A stretch of 12,114 nt of DNA from Avelusimicrobium sp963660385 (GTDB lineage: Bacteria; Elusimicrobiota; Elusimicrobia; Elusimicrobiales; Elusimicrobiaceae): NCBI GenBank assembly GCA_963660385.1, contig CAVKWQ010000047.1:1-12114 (forward strand), in the 5' to 3' direction. The number at the start of each line of letters is the position of its first letter. Positions within the stretch are counted from its first letter, which is position 1. The position numbers were made by a program, and so were the translations under genes. This document shows, piece by piece, positions 6,992-12,114 of this stretch. A model generated the notes under the pieces. It was not told where the DNA came from. It was given only the letters and a program-made list of their open reading frames with translations, and made no database searches.

Positions 6992-8647
6992 TTATTTTTG
7001 TTCTTGCGGAAGCGGTAAGGTGCGGCACGAATCAAATAGGTCTAATTTCGGGTCGTACACCTTGCTTTGGGATTCCATTAGGGTCAAAAGCGAGTGGGAA
7101 ATATTGTCGTGCGAGAATTTCCCTTCCGCGGCCTTCTTTTTAAGGCAAGCGTAATCAATATGGTCGGATTTCTTCATTACGTCGCTCATCCAGATTACCA
7201 TCGGCACGCGGGTTTGCGTTTCGGGCGCAATCGCATAAGGGATTCCGTGCAGATATACACCGTTTTCGCCCAGAGATTCCCCGTGGTCGGATACATACAT
7301 CATCCCCGATTCCCATTTGGGGTGTTCCTTTAATATATTAATCACGCTGGCGGAAATATAATCCGCGTACAAAATGGTGTTGTCATATGTGTTGACGATT
7401 TGCTCACGCGTACAAGTTTGGATTTCTTCCGTATCGCAGGTAGGTGTGAACTTTTTGAACTCCTGGGGGTAGCGACGGAAATACGTCGGACCGTGGCTGC
7501 CGATGGTGTGCAGAACGATAAACAAATGGTCGTCCTTGGAGTTTTTTAAATAATCGCGCAGTTCGCCTAACATAATTTCGTCGTGGCAGTAGAGCCCGTC
7601 GCAATATTTTTTATTTTTTACGTCCATTTCTTTGTTGGGAACGCGGGTGCAGACGCCTTTACAACCGTTGTCGTTTTCCAGCCAAAGTACCTTATATCCT
7701 GTTTGCTGTAACAAATCCAACAGATTTTCGGTATAGCGGGCATCGGTGGGATTAAAGCCGTCGCACGTGGCGAACGAGAAAATAGCCGGTACGGAAACGG
7801 CCGTAGCCGTGCCAGCGGACGTAACGTGCGGGAAATTGACAATATCCTCTTTGGCCAGGCGCGGGTTGGTTTCCCGTTCGTAGCCGTTTAACGAGAAGTT
7901 TTGCGCACGGGCCGTTTCGCCCAGAACGAGCACGAAAACCGTTTTCTTTTCGTCGTGGTACGGAACGTGTTTGGCTTCTTCGTCCAGTTTGGTAAACGGG
8001 CGGCGGTGTTGGGCCTCTATCTGGAAATAGCGTACTGTGGCATACACATAGTTATGCGGAATAACCAAGCGGCGCACTTGGCGGTTGTTGCGCCCGAAGG
8101 AAGCGTATTCCTTATAAACAAACGGTGCTAATACCACCAAGCACAAAAGCAAAATGCCCACGCGGGCCAAGCGCCCGGTTAATTCTTTAAAAAAGGGTTT
8201 AAAAATAATTTTTACGCGGCACAAAATAAGCGACGGCAAAATGCCCAATAAAACCAGCCACGAAACGGAACGCAGGGTGATTAAGTCCTTTACCTCACCG
8301 GGGTTGGTTTCAAAGGTGTTGCGGATCATATCGGCATCAATAAACACGCCGAACTGATAGGTTAAATAGTTGACGGCCGCCGACACGATAAGAATCAGCA
8401 CCATAAGCGGCTTGCCCACATACGGCAATAACAACACGCAAAAGGCCGCATAAATAACGGTAAAAATCAATATAGGTAAGGACAATAAAAATACGCCGTC
8501 CGCAAAGCCGGAAATGCTGACGTGCGTGAAAACGAAACGCCAAAAACTGATGTTCATTAGCACCAAGAAATAGGCGGACAATATAGCCACCAAGCGGGTG
8601 GCGGGGACTTCGGGTCTGCGGGTAAGCAGGGATAGTAGTTTCTTCAT
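6992..8647 (-). CDS. eptA: Lipid A phosphoethanolamine transferase, EptA/PmrC family
   Basis: This inner-membrane enzyme moves phosphoethanolamine from phosphatidylethanolamine to lipid A (or related surface sugars) on the periplasmic side, lowering surface charge and cationic peptide binding. It has 551 residues: about five membrane helices between 17 and 180, then an alkaline-phosphatase-like periplasmic domain. Key residues are visible: GETARAQNFSLNGY with E244, SAGTATAVSVP with the nucleophile T280, CDGFN, ENDNGC, YCDGLYCHDEIM, HTIGSHGP (H385), and SDHGESLGENGVYLHG with D454, H455 and H467. Cysteines 295, 329, 333, 349, 354, 404 and 412 fit the disulfide pattern of the family. ATG at 8647 is chosen because AGGA lies eight bases ahead; the in-frame ATG at 8686 falls in the promoter. 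It is flanked by core genes with no insertion sequence, so it looks resident rather than an acquired mcr gene. The exact acceptor is not certain. Confidence 0.92.
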   Translation of the reverse strand: MKKLLSLLTRRPEVPATRLVAILSAYFLVLMNISFWRFVFTHVSISGFADGVFLLSLPILIFTVIYAAFCVLLLPYVGKPLMVLILIVSAAVNYLTYQFGVFIDADMIRNTFETNPGEVKDLITLRSVSWLVLLGILPSLILCRVKIIFKPFFKELTGRLARVGILLLCLVVLAPFVYKEYASFGRNNRQVRRLVIPHNYVYATVRYFQIEAQHRRPFTKLDEEAKHVPYHDEKKTVFVLVLGETARAQNFSLNGYERETNPRLAKEDIVNFPHVTSAGTATAVSVPAIFSFATCDGFNPTDARYTENLLDLLQQTGYKVLWLENDNGCKGVCTRVPNKEMDVKNKKYCDGLYCHDEIMLGELRDYLKNSKDDHLFIVLHTIGSHGPTYFRRYPQEFKKFTPTCDTEEIQTCTREQIVNTYDNTILYADYISASVINILKEHPKWESGMMYVSDHGESLGENGVYLHGIPYAIAPETQTRVPMVIWMSDVMKKSDHIDYACLKKKAAEGKFSHDNISHSLLTLMESQSKVYDPKLDLFDSCRTLPLPQEQK

Positions 8648-8673
8648 TTTCGTATTCCTGTTTTTAATATATG

Positions 8674-8698
8674 TATATTTTACCAATTTGGCAAATTG
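8674..8698 (-). promoter_or_regulatory. eptA promoter with overlapping 15-bp palindrome
   Basis: The minus strand carries an extended -10, TTGGTAAAAT (TAAAAT at 8677-8682), giving a leader of about 23 bases before the eptA ATG. No good -35 is visible. Directly upstream and overlapping it is CAATTTG-G-CAAATTG (8684-8698), a perfect palindrome with a single central base, typical in form of a dimeric repressor or activator site. It sits between the divergent eptA and small membrane protein genes. Operator function is inferred. Confidence 0.5.
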
Positions 8699-8742
8699 CT
8701 TGCCTAGGCCCGGGCAGGCTGTGCAAATGGCCCCGATTATGC

Positions 8743-8748
8743 CATAAT
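8743..8748 (+). promoter_or_regulatory. Possible -10 box for the small membrane protein, leaderless start
   Basis: CATAAT at 8743-8748 is the best -10 box ahead of the ATG at 8755. A start point about seven bases downstream would fall on the A of that ATG, and no Shine-Dalgarno is visible between them. This suggests a leaderless mRNA. The -35 (TGTGCA, 8720-8725) is weak. Confidence 0.35.
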
Positions 8749-8754
8749 ATAAGT

Positions 8755-9021
8755 ATGGAAAATAAAAACTTGGCCCGCACGGAAGAAATTATAGAGCCCG
8801 AAATTTTGGACGAAAACGGCAACCCCATTGGGGGGGAGCAACCGCCCAAGGATTCTGCGCGCCAAAAAGGCGACACTGGGGGAATCTTCGGCGGAATTTT
8901 GGTGCTGGCCTTTGGGTTTATTATGACGCTCCTCGTGGCGGCGTTTAGCATTTTTATATTGGTGCCGCTAATGCTTATCGGGCGGGTGTTGGGCTTCCAA
9001 GTGCGCACATTTAAACGCTGA
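8755..9021 (+). CDS. Small membrane protein of unknown function
   Basis: The product has 88 residues and I do not recognise a family. The N-terminal 42 residues are polar and acidic (TEEIIEPEILDENGNP), rich in Glu, Asp, Pro and Lys. Residues about 43-77 are strongly hydrophobic with Gly (GGIFGGILVLAFGF...), enough for one long helix or a short hairpin of two. The tail is basic (RTFKR). ATG at 8755 is preferred over an upstream in-frame ATG at 8671, whose extra residues cross the eptA promoter and look non-coding. There is no ribosome binding site, so translation may be leaderless. It is divergent from eptA and may share control with it through the palindrome between them; a link to envelope biology is only a guess. 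Confidence 0.65.
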   Translation: MENKNLARTEEIIEPEILDENGNPIGGEQPPKDSARQKGDTGGIFGGILVLAFGFIMTLLVAAFSIFILVPLMLIGRVLGFQVRTFKR

Positions 9022-9035
9022 TTTTAACGAAAACT

Positions 9036-9064
9036 TTTCCACCAGCACATTTTTTTGCTATAAT
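9036..9064 (+). promoter_or_regulatory. Promoter of the tRNA-Ser gene
   Basis: TTTCCA (9036-9041), a 17-base spacer and a perfect TATAAT (9059-9064) preceded by TGC, an extended -10. It lies 33 bases before the tRNA, a fitting distance for a short 5' trailer. Confidence 0.75.
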
Positions 9065-9097
9065 AAACAGGTAGTCATTAGACCGCACACCGATTTT

Positions 9098-9184
9098 GGA
9101 GAGGTGGCCGAGCGGTTTAAGGCACAGTCCTGGAAAGACTGCATACGGGAAACCGTATCGAGAGTTCGAATCTCTCCCTCTCCG
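9098..9184 (+). tRNA. tRNA-Ser (anticodon GGA)
   Basis: This 87-nt class II tRNA folds fully: acceptor GGAGAGG (9098-9104) with CCTCTCC (9177-9183), D-stem GCC/GGC, anticodon stem CAGTC/GACTG with loop CTGGAAA giving anticodon GGA (9132-9134), a long variable arm (ACGGG AAA CCGT region) and T-arm GAGAG-TTCGAAT-CTCTC. The discriminator is G9184, as expected for serine. It reads UCC and UCU codons. The 3' CCA is not encoded and must be added by the CCA enzyme. Confidence 0.98.
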
Positions 9185-9211
9185 TATTTTAGTTTTTAAT
9201 TATTAGCATTT

Positions 9212-9250
9212 ATCCCCGTTAGGATTAACTCCCGACGGGGATTTTCTTTT
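9212..9250 (+). terminator. Terminator after tRNA-Ser
   Basis: ATCCCCGT (9212-9219) pairs exactly with ACGGGGAT (9235-9242), followed by TTTCTTTT. The 15-base loop is long, but the GC-rich stem and T tail fit an intrinsic terminator. It marks the last of the core-like sequence before the AT-richer island. Confidence 0.8.
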
Positions 9251-9339
9251 ACTCAACTTACAGCAGCCTCTTTTGCGCCGATTTTTGTGTTTTATTCGCT
9301 TTTTATATTTTTATGCTGTCTTTCCGTTGGGGAAGTTGT

Positions 9340-10944
9340 TTAACGGCAGAATTCTTCCTCTTGTTCGCGCCAGTTGGACGTATGGATAGATAACAACCTT
9401 TTAAGAGTACAATCAGCCGGCTGGGTGCCATTGAAGATGGCCCGTACGATTTTTGGCGATAAAAAACTCAGTTCAAGGATTCGCCGTACATATTGCTCGG
9501 TCTTTTCTTCCCGTTGCGCTACTTCTTTTAGCATTTTACCCTCTAATATATCTTGGTGCCACTTAAATGCTTGTGCCAAAATGTTAATCAAATTAATATC
9601 TTTACGAGGGTTAGGTTTAATCTTTTGCCCTACCAATACTTTGGCTCCGTTGTCTATAATGCCTATGTGATAGTCCTCCGTATAAGGATGTTCTCGTTCG
9701 GATTGCAGCAGGTTCATATCTCTGTTTTCATAGAGGGCATTTAACAGTTCCGTTACTTGTTCTTCGTATACAGTGATTTTGATGTGTTTGAGAGATATAT
9801 CCACCCGCTTGATAAGGGCTTGTTCTGTGTTGCGGGTGATTGTGTAGGAAGTAAGTTTATTTATAATTCCCTTCTGTTTCGCAATATCAAAACCTTTAAG
9901 ATATGGATATATTTTGGCCTTATCCCGTATAAACTGGGCGAACCAGTTATCTATAAATTCTTCCAGTTTGGGTAAGGATATCTTACTTATTTGCCCTATT
10001 TTACTAGGATCCTTCTTAATAACTGCTTGGCTGACATAATAGCGGTATTTCTTCCCTTGGCTCCCCGTACTCCAACTGGGGCTCATTACGTTGCCTTTAT
10101 CATCGTATAACTTCCCCGCCAAAAGGCTTTTACTGGGGTTATAATGCTGCCGGTTGATACGGTTACTGCTCTTAACCGCTTGGGCTTGGTCAAATAGTCC
10201 TATTGGAATTATGCCTTGATGTTCCCCCAGATACCAAGTACCTTTATGCCCGACAAAGCCGATATAGGCTTTATTGCGTAAGATACAGTTTAAGTTCCCA
10301 ACAGATATAGGGTGGCCTTGTTTATTTAACCACTCTTTTACAAGTGTGGTACTTTTGAGTTCAACATACTTTTTGAATATACTATTAACAAGTTTTACTT
10401 TTTCTTCATCCGGATATATCTTTTTATCTTTGCGGTAATACCCGAGTGGCGGTTTGCCGCCCATCCACATCCCTTTTTTCTTGCTAGCGGCGATTTTGTC
10501 CCTTATACGCTCCCCGGTTATTTCCCGCTCAAATTGGGCAAATGATAATAACATATTGAGTGTTAACCGCCCCATACTGGTAGTGGTATTAAAATGCTGT
10601 GTGACAGATACAAAAGACGCGTTATGCTTATCCAATACCTCTACAATTTTGCTAAAGTCCATTAAACTGCGGGTTAATCGGTCTATCTTATACACCACAA
10701 TTATATCTATAAGCCCAGCCTTGATATCCGATAATAATTGCTGCAAAGCGGGTCTGTTTAATGTCCCGCCAGAGTATCCGCCATCATCATACTTTGTGGA
10801 TAAAAGCTGCCAATTCTCGTGCTTTTGACTTTTTATATAGGCTTCACACGCCTCCCGCTGAGCCTGCAAACTGTTAAATTCAAGCTCTAAGCCTTCTTCG
10901 CTGGATTTACGTGTATAGATGGCACACCGTATTTTACTTTTCAT
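9340..10944 (-). CDS. Large serine recombinase (site-specific integrase)
   Basis: This is a DNA recombinase that would integrate or excise a mobile element through a covalent serine-DNA intermediate. It has 534 residues. The N-terminal resolvase domain (about 4-155) has YTRKSS with catalytic S14, DGGYSGGTLNRP (54-64), and the YKIDRLTRS arginine block (85-93, R89, R92). The Recombinase domain follows (about 160-260: KPPLGYY, ILRNKAYIG). At 270-310, where many relatives carry a zinc ribbon, there are no cysteines, as in the subfamily found with DUF2924 proteins. The C-terminus has a helix-turn-helix-like stretch (about 470-492, LKEVAQREEKTEQYVRRIL). Its ATG overlaps the end of the DUF2924 gene by 11 bases, so the two are coupled. 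It is AT-richer than the core genes, consistent with transfer. No clear terminator follows. Confidence 0.93.
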   Translation of the reverse strand: MKSKIRCAIYTRKSSEEGLELEFNSLQAQREACEAYIKSQKHENWQLLSTKYDDGGYSGGTLNRPALQQLLSDIKAGLIDIIVVYKIDRLTRSLMDFSKIVEVLDKHNASFVSVTQHFNTTTSMGRLTLNMLLSFAQFEREITGERIRDKIAASKKKGMWMGGKPPLGYYRKDKKIYPDEEKVKLVNSIFKKYVELKSTTLVKEWLNKQGHPISVGNLNCILRNKAYIGFVGHKGTWYLGEHQGIIPIGLFDQAQAVKSSNRINRQHYNPSKSLLAGKLYDDKGNVMSPSWSTGSQGKKYRYYVSQAVIKKDPSKIGQISKISLPKLEEFIDNWFAQFIRDKAKIYPYLKGFDIAKQKGIINKLTSYTITRNTEQALIKRVDISLKHIKITVYEEQVTELLNALYENRDMNLLQSEREHPYTEDYHIGIIDNGAKVLVGQKIKPNPRKDINLINILAQAFKWHQDILEGKMLKEVAQREEKTEQYVRRILELSFLSPKIVRAIFNGTQPADCTLKRLLSIHTSNWREQEEEFCR

Positions 10945-11320
10945 CTTTCACCCCAAAAAATACTTTGCCGTTCCAACTTTTACCTGTAATGGCTTTGGCA
11001 ATACCCGATAGGCTTTTGTATTGTTTGTCGTTGTATAAATAGCCATTAGAGATAACTTCTACTGTATGGACAACTCCCTTATAAGAACGCGTGATTTTAG
11101 ATCCGGCTTCCAAGATAACAGTGTGTTTATTGACCGACACAGAAGCCTGTTTAACCTCATTAAAAAAGCCAAGGAAAGAAATTTTCTCCCGCTTGGCTTG
11201 TTCATACCAAATTAGATATTTAATGATTAGGCTGCGACGAATTGGCGGTATCGGCCGGTTGATTACTTCGGTCCATTTGGCACGCAACTGCTGAACAGTA
11301 CAATGTGTATAGTCAGTCAT
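10934..11320 (-). CDS. DUF2924 family protein, partner of the serine recombinase
   Basis: The product has 128 residues. The N-terminal part matches the family form LR..W......PP.RR..L...L.Y (11-42), and the C-terminal half carries the characteristic AGSKITRSYKG, HTVEVISNGY, YKSLSGIAKAITG and WNGKVFFGV (72-124). DUF2924 proteins are typically encoded directly beside serine recombinases in prophages and integrative elements; a DNA-binding or directionality-factor role is often supposed but not established. ATG at 11320 is chosen because AGGAGG lies just upstream; the in-frame ATG at 11338 has no ribosome binding site and lies in the promoter. It ends 11 bases inside the recombinase gene. Confidence 0.85.
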   Translation of the reverse strand: MTDYTHCTVQQLRAKWTEVINRPIPPIRRSLIIKYLIWYEQAKREKISFLGFFNEVKQASVSVNKHTVILEAGSKITRSYKGVVHTVEVISNGYLYNDKQYKSLSGIAKAITGKSWNGKVFFGVKDEK

Positions 11321-11324
11321 ATCC

Positions 11325-11365
11325 CCTCCTATACACATTACGGCTTACTATGGCCTAGAAGTCAA
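11325..11365 (-). promoter_or_regulatory. Promoter and Shine-Dalgarno of the DUF2924-recombinase operon
   Basis: The minus strand has TTGACT (11360-11365), a 17-base gap and CGTAAT (11337-11342). AGGAGG at 11325-11330 is four bases before the chosen ATG. The predicted transcript would have a very short leader. The -35 is good and the -10 only fair. Confidence 0.45.
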
Positions 11366-11390
11366 GTACAACAACATAAAAGGAATATAA

Positions 11391-11411
11391 GTTCGATTCC
11401 TGTTGGGCGCA
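11391..11411 (+). other. Orphan tRNA 3' end, likely attachment-site scar
   Basis: The sequence reads as position 53 onward of a tRNA: G, the T-loop TTCGATT (11392-11398), the 3' T-stem strand CCTGT (11399-11403), the 3' acceptor strand TGGGCGC (11404-11410) and discriminator A (11411). The base-pairing partners are missing: upstream is ATAA rather than ACAG, and there is no 5' half. The parent would have a GCGCCCA or GCGCCCG 5' acceptor, which suits a tRNA-Arg, but that is a guess. Such fragments are classic products of element integration at tRNA genes. It does not match the tRNA-Ser at 9098. Confidence 0.65.
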
Positions 11412-11521
11412 CTTTTTAAGCAAAAACCCGTTCTGAAAAAGAGGGTGGTATTTTTTTATCATTTCTCATCGACAAATTACTCATTTTTACTCACTTTTCA
11501 AAAACCCCAAAAATACCCAAT

Positions 11522-11830
11522 TTTGGACACACAAAAAGCATACTTTGGACACTATAATTTTGCCATTTTCTCGACGAGGATTTCTATTTTCGGAAGCAAA
11601 AGCATGTCACAGTATAGTGCAAAAAACATCAGGTTCGGTGCGGAAGGTGGGAATTTATACATTTTGTGGTTCTCGACGAAGAAGTATGCAAAATGAGCAA
11701 AATTAGCAAAAACATCTATGAAACTAGTGGTCACAGTTTGGACACTATAACACTAAAAAATTCTATGCCTAATATCATATCGAACCGCCTTTTCTATAGT
11801 GACCATTCTACATACTTTTGGACACTATAA
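11522..11830. repeat. Cluster of TTTGGACACTATAA repeats with inverted half-sites
   Basis: Exact 14-mers TTTGGACACTATAA occur at 11544-11557, 11737-11750 and 11817-11830. A partial copy, TTTGGACAC, lies at 11522-11530. Related inverted sites are CTATAGTGACC (11794-11804) and GTATAGTGC (11612-11620). GGTCACA also appears at 11729-11735 and 11915-11921. The mixed orientation and even core (CACTATA) suggest repeated protein-binding sites. Spacing is irregular, so this is neither CRISPR nor a tandem repeat. Confidence 0.7.
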
Positions 11831-11927
11831 TATTAAAATCTCTTGAAAAGAATTGCAGAAGTTTTTAAACTAAATACTGGCAATTAAAAGCGATAAGAGC
11901 CATAATGAATAGAAGGTCACAATTTTC

Positions 11928-11951
11928 TATAATGATAGTAAGGCAGGGGGG
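11928..11951 (+). promoter_or_regulatory. Likely -10 box and Shine-Dalgarno of the methyltransferase gene
   Basis: TATAAT at 11928-11933 follows a GGTCACA half-site at 11915-11921 that would sit between the -35 and -10 boxes, where a bound protein could repress. A purine block ending GGGGGG (11946-11951) lies nine bases before the ATG at 11961. No good -35 is seen. Confidence 0.4.
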
Positions 11952-11960
11952 AATGTTTCT

Positions 11961-12114
11961 ATGCCAAAAAAATTGGATAATAAAATTATTTGCGGTGATT
12001 GTATAGACGAATTAAAGAAATACAAAGAAAATTTCTTTGATTTGACAATTGCTGATCCTCCCTATTGGAAAGTTATAGGTGAGAAATGGGACTACAAGTG
12101 GAGAACAGAAACAG
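11961..12114 (+). CDS. DNA methyltransferase (N6-adenine or N4-cytosine), 5' part only
   Basis: The window ends after 51 codons. The visible protein starts MPKKLDNKIICGDCIDELKK and reaches motif IV, ADPPYW (residues 33-38), followed by WDYKW. The GDCxxxL opening with DPPY near residue 35 is the order of beta-class methyltransferases, where the catalytic motif comes first and the AdoMet-binding FxGxG motif is near the C-terminus. Such enzymes transfer a methyl group from S-adenosylmethionine to an exocyclic amino group in a target site and often pair with a restriction endonuclease. Whether it is part of restriction-modification, a phage orphan or a regulator cannot be decided without the sequence to the right. 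The repeat cluster lies directly upstream. Confidence 0.85.
   Translation, partial: MPKKLDNKIICGDCIDELKKYKENFFDLTIADPPYWKVIGEKWDYKWRTET

Larger units (their letters stand above)
11412..11960. other. AT-rich non-coding stretch with repeated motif
   Basis: No convincing gene is visible here. The longest open frames (97 codons on +, 60 on -) have poor composition, no ribosome binding site and no family resemblance. The stretch is much more AT-rich than the left of the window and holds the GGACACTATAA motif cluster, a pair of TTCTCGACGA words (11568-11577 and 11670-11679), and the likely methyltransferase promoter. It may be a regulatory region, the edge of an inserted element, or decayed mobile DNA. 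Confidence 0.5.

Noticed and set aside
6992..8647. Acquired mcr-type mobile colistin resistance gene
   Set aside because: There is no insertion sequence or composition shift around it, and it sits among core genes with its own terminator and promoter. A resident eptA is simpler.
8648..8686. N-terminal extension of eptA from ATG at 8686
   Set aside because: The extra codons run through the predicted -10 region, while ATG at 8647 has an AGGA ahead of it and the typical family N-terminus.
9098..9184. tRNA-Ser as the integration site of the recombinase element
   Set aside because: I could not find a second copy of its 3' end within the window. Only the general T-loop core is shared with the scar at 11391, so it is not supported as a direct attachment repeat.
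11403..11696. 97-codon open frame on the + strand
   Set aside because: It starts within the tRNA fragment, has no Shine-Dalgarno, and its residue makeup (many Phe, Tyr, Lys and Ser from AT-rich DNA) does not look like a real protein.
11522..11830. CRISPR array
   Set aside because: The repeats are only 14 bases, irregularly spaced and in both orientations, with no uniform spacers and no cas genes.

Overview
The window looks like chromosome from a Gram-negative-type bacterium, most likely a gut-associated Elusimicrobiota (Elusimicrobium-like) lineage. The main clue is the first gene, a type IV pilin-like protein with the G/FTLIELLVVVLIIGILA leader and a C-terminal CKSMGG segment, a style common in that phylum. 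A lipid A-modifying enzyme implies an outer membrane. The taxonomic call is an inference from protein flavour, not a search result.

Positions 1-9250 read as a compact, moderately GC-rich housekeeping region. A pilin-like gene on the + strand (15-563) converges, across a shared terminator, on a block of minus-strand genes. Read in their own direction these are valS (valyl-tRNA synthetase), a signal-peptide-bearing peptidase T (its ATG overlaps the valS stop), a terminator, a second exported peptidase T-like M20 peptidase with its own promoter, and rdgB (non-canonical purine NTP pyrophosphatase). Upstream of valS lies an independent minus-strand eptA-type phosphoethanolamine transferase with its own strong terminator. 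It is divergent from a small + strand membrane protein that may be translated from a leaderless mRNA. A tRNA-Ser(GGA) gene with promoter and terminator closes the block.

From about 9250 the character changes. The sequence becomes more AT-rich and carries a minus-strand pair: a DUF2924 protein overlapping a large serine recombinase. This pair is a known integration module of mobile elements. Just upstream of it, at 11391-11411, is an orphan 3' end of a tRNA (T-loop, T-stem strand, acceptor strand, discriminator A) with no 5' half. It looks like an attachment-site scar left by integration into a tRNA gene other than the tRNA-Ser seen here.

The stretch 11412-11960 has no convincing gene. It carries three exact copies of TTTGGACACTATAA plus related inverted half-sites, placed upstream of the 5' end of a DNA methyltransferase (DPPY motif) that runs off the window. 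The right-hand part is therefore the edge of an accessory island, possibly restriction-modification or defence, whose main content lies beyond 12114.

The exported peptidases probably release amino acids from small peptides outside the cytoplasm, RdgB cleans the nucleotide pool, and EptA modifies the cell surface. No wholly new system is demonstrated. The strongest leads are the tRNA scar with the recombinase module, the repeat cluster before the methyltransferase, and the pair of exported peptidase T paralogues.
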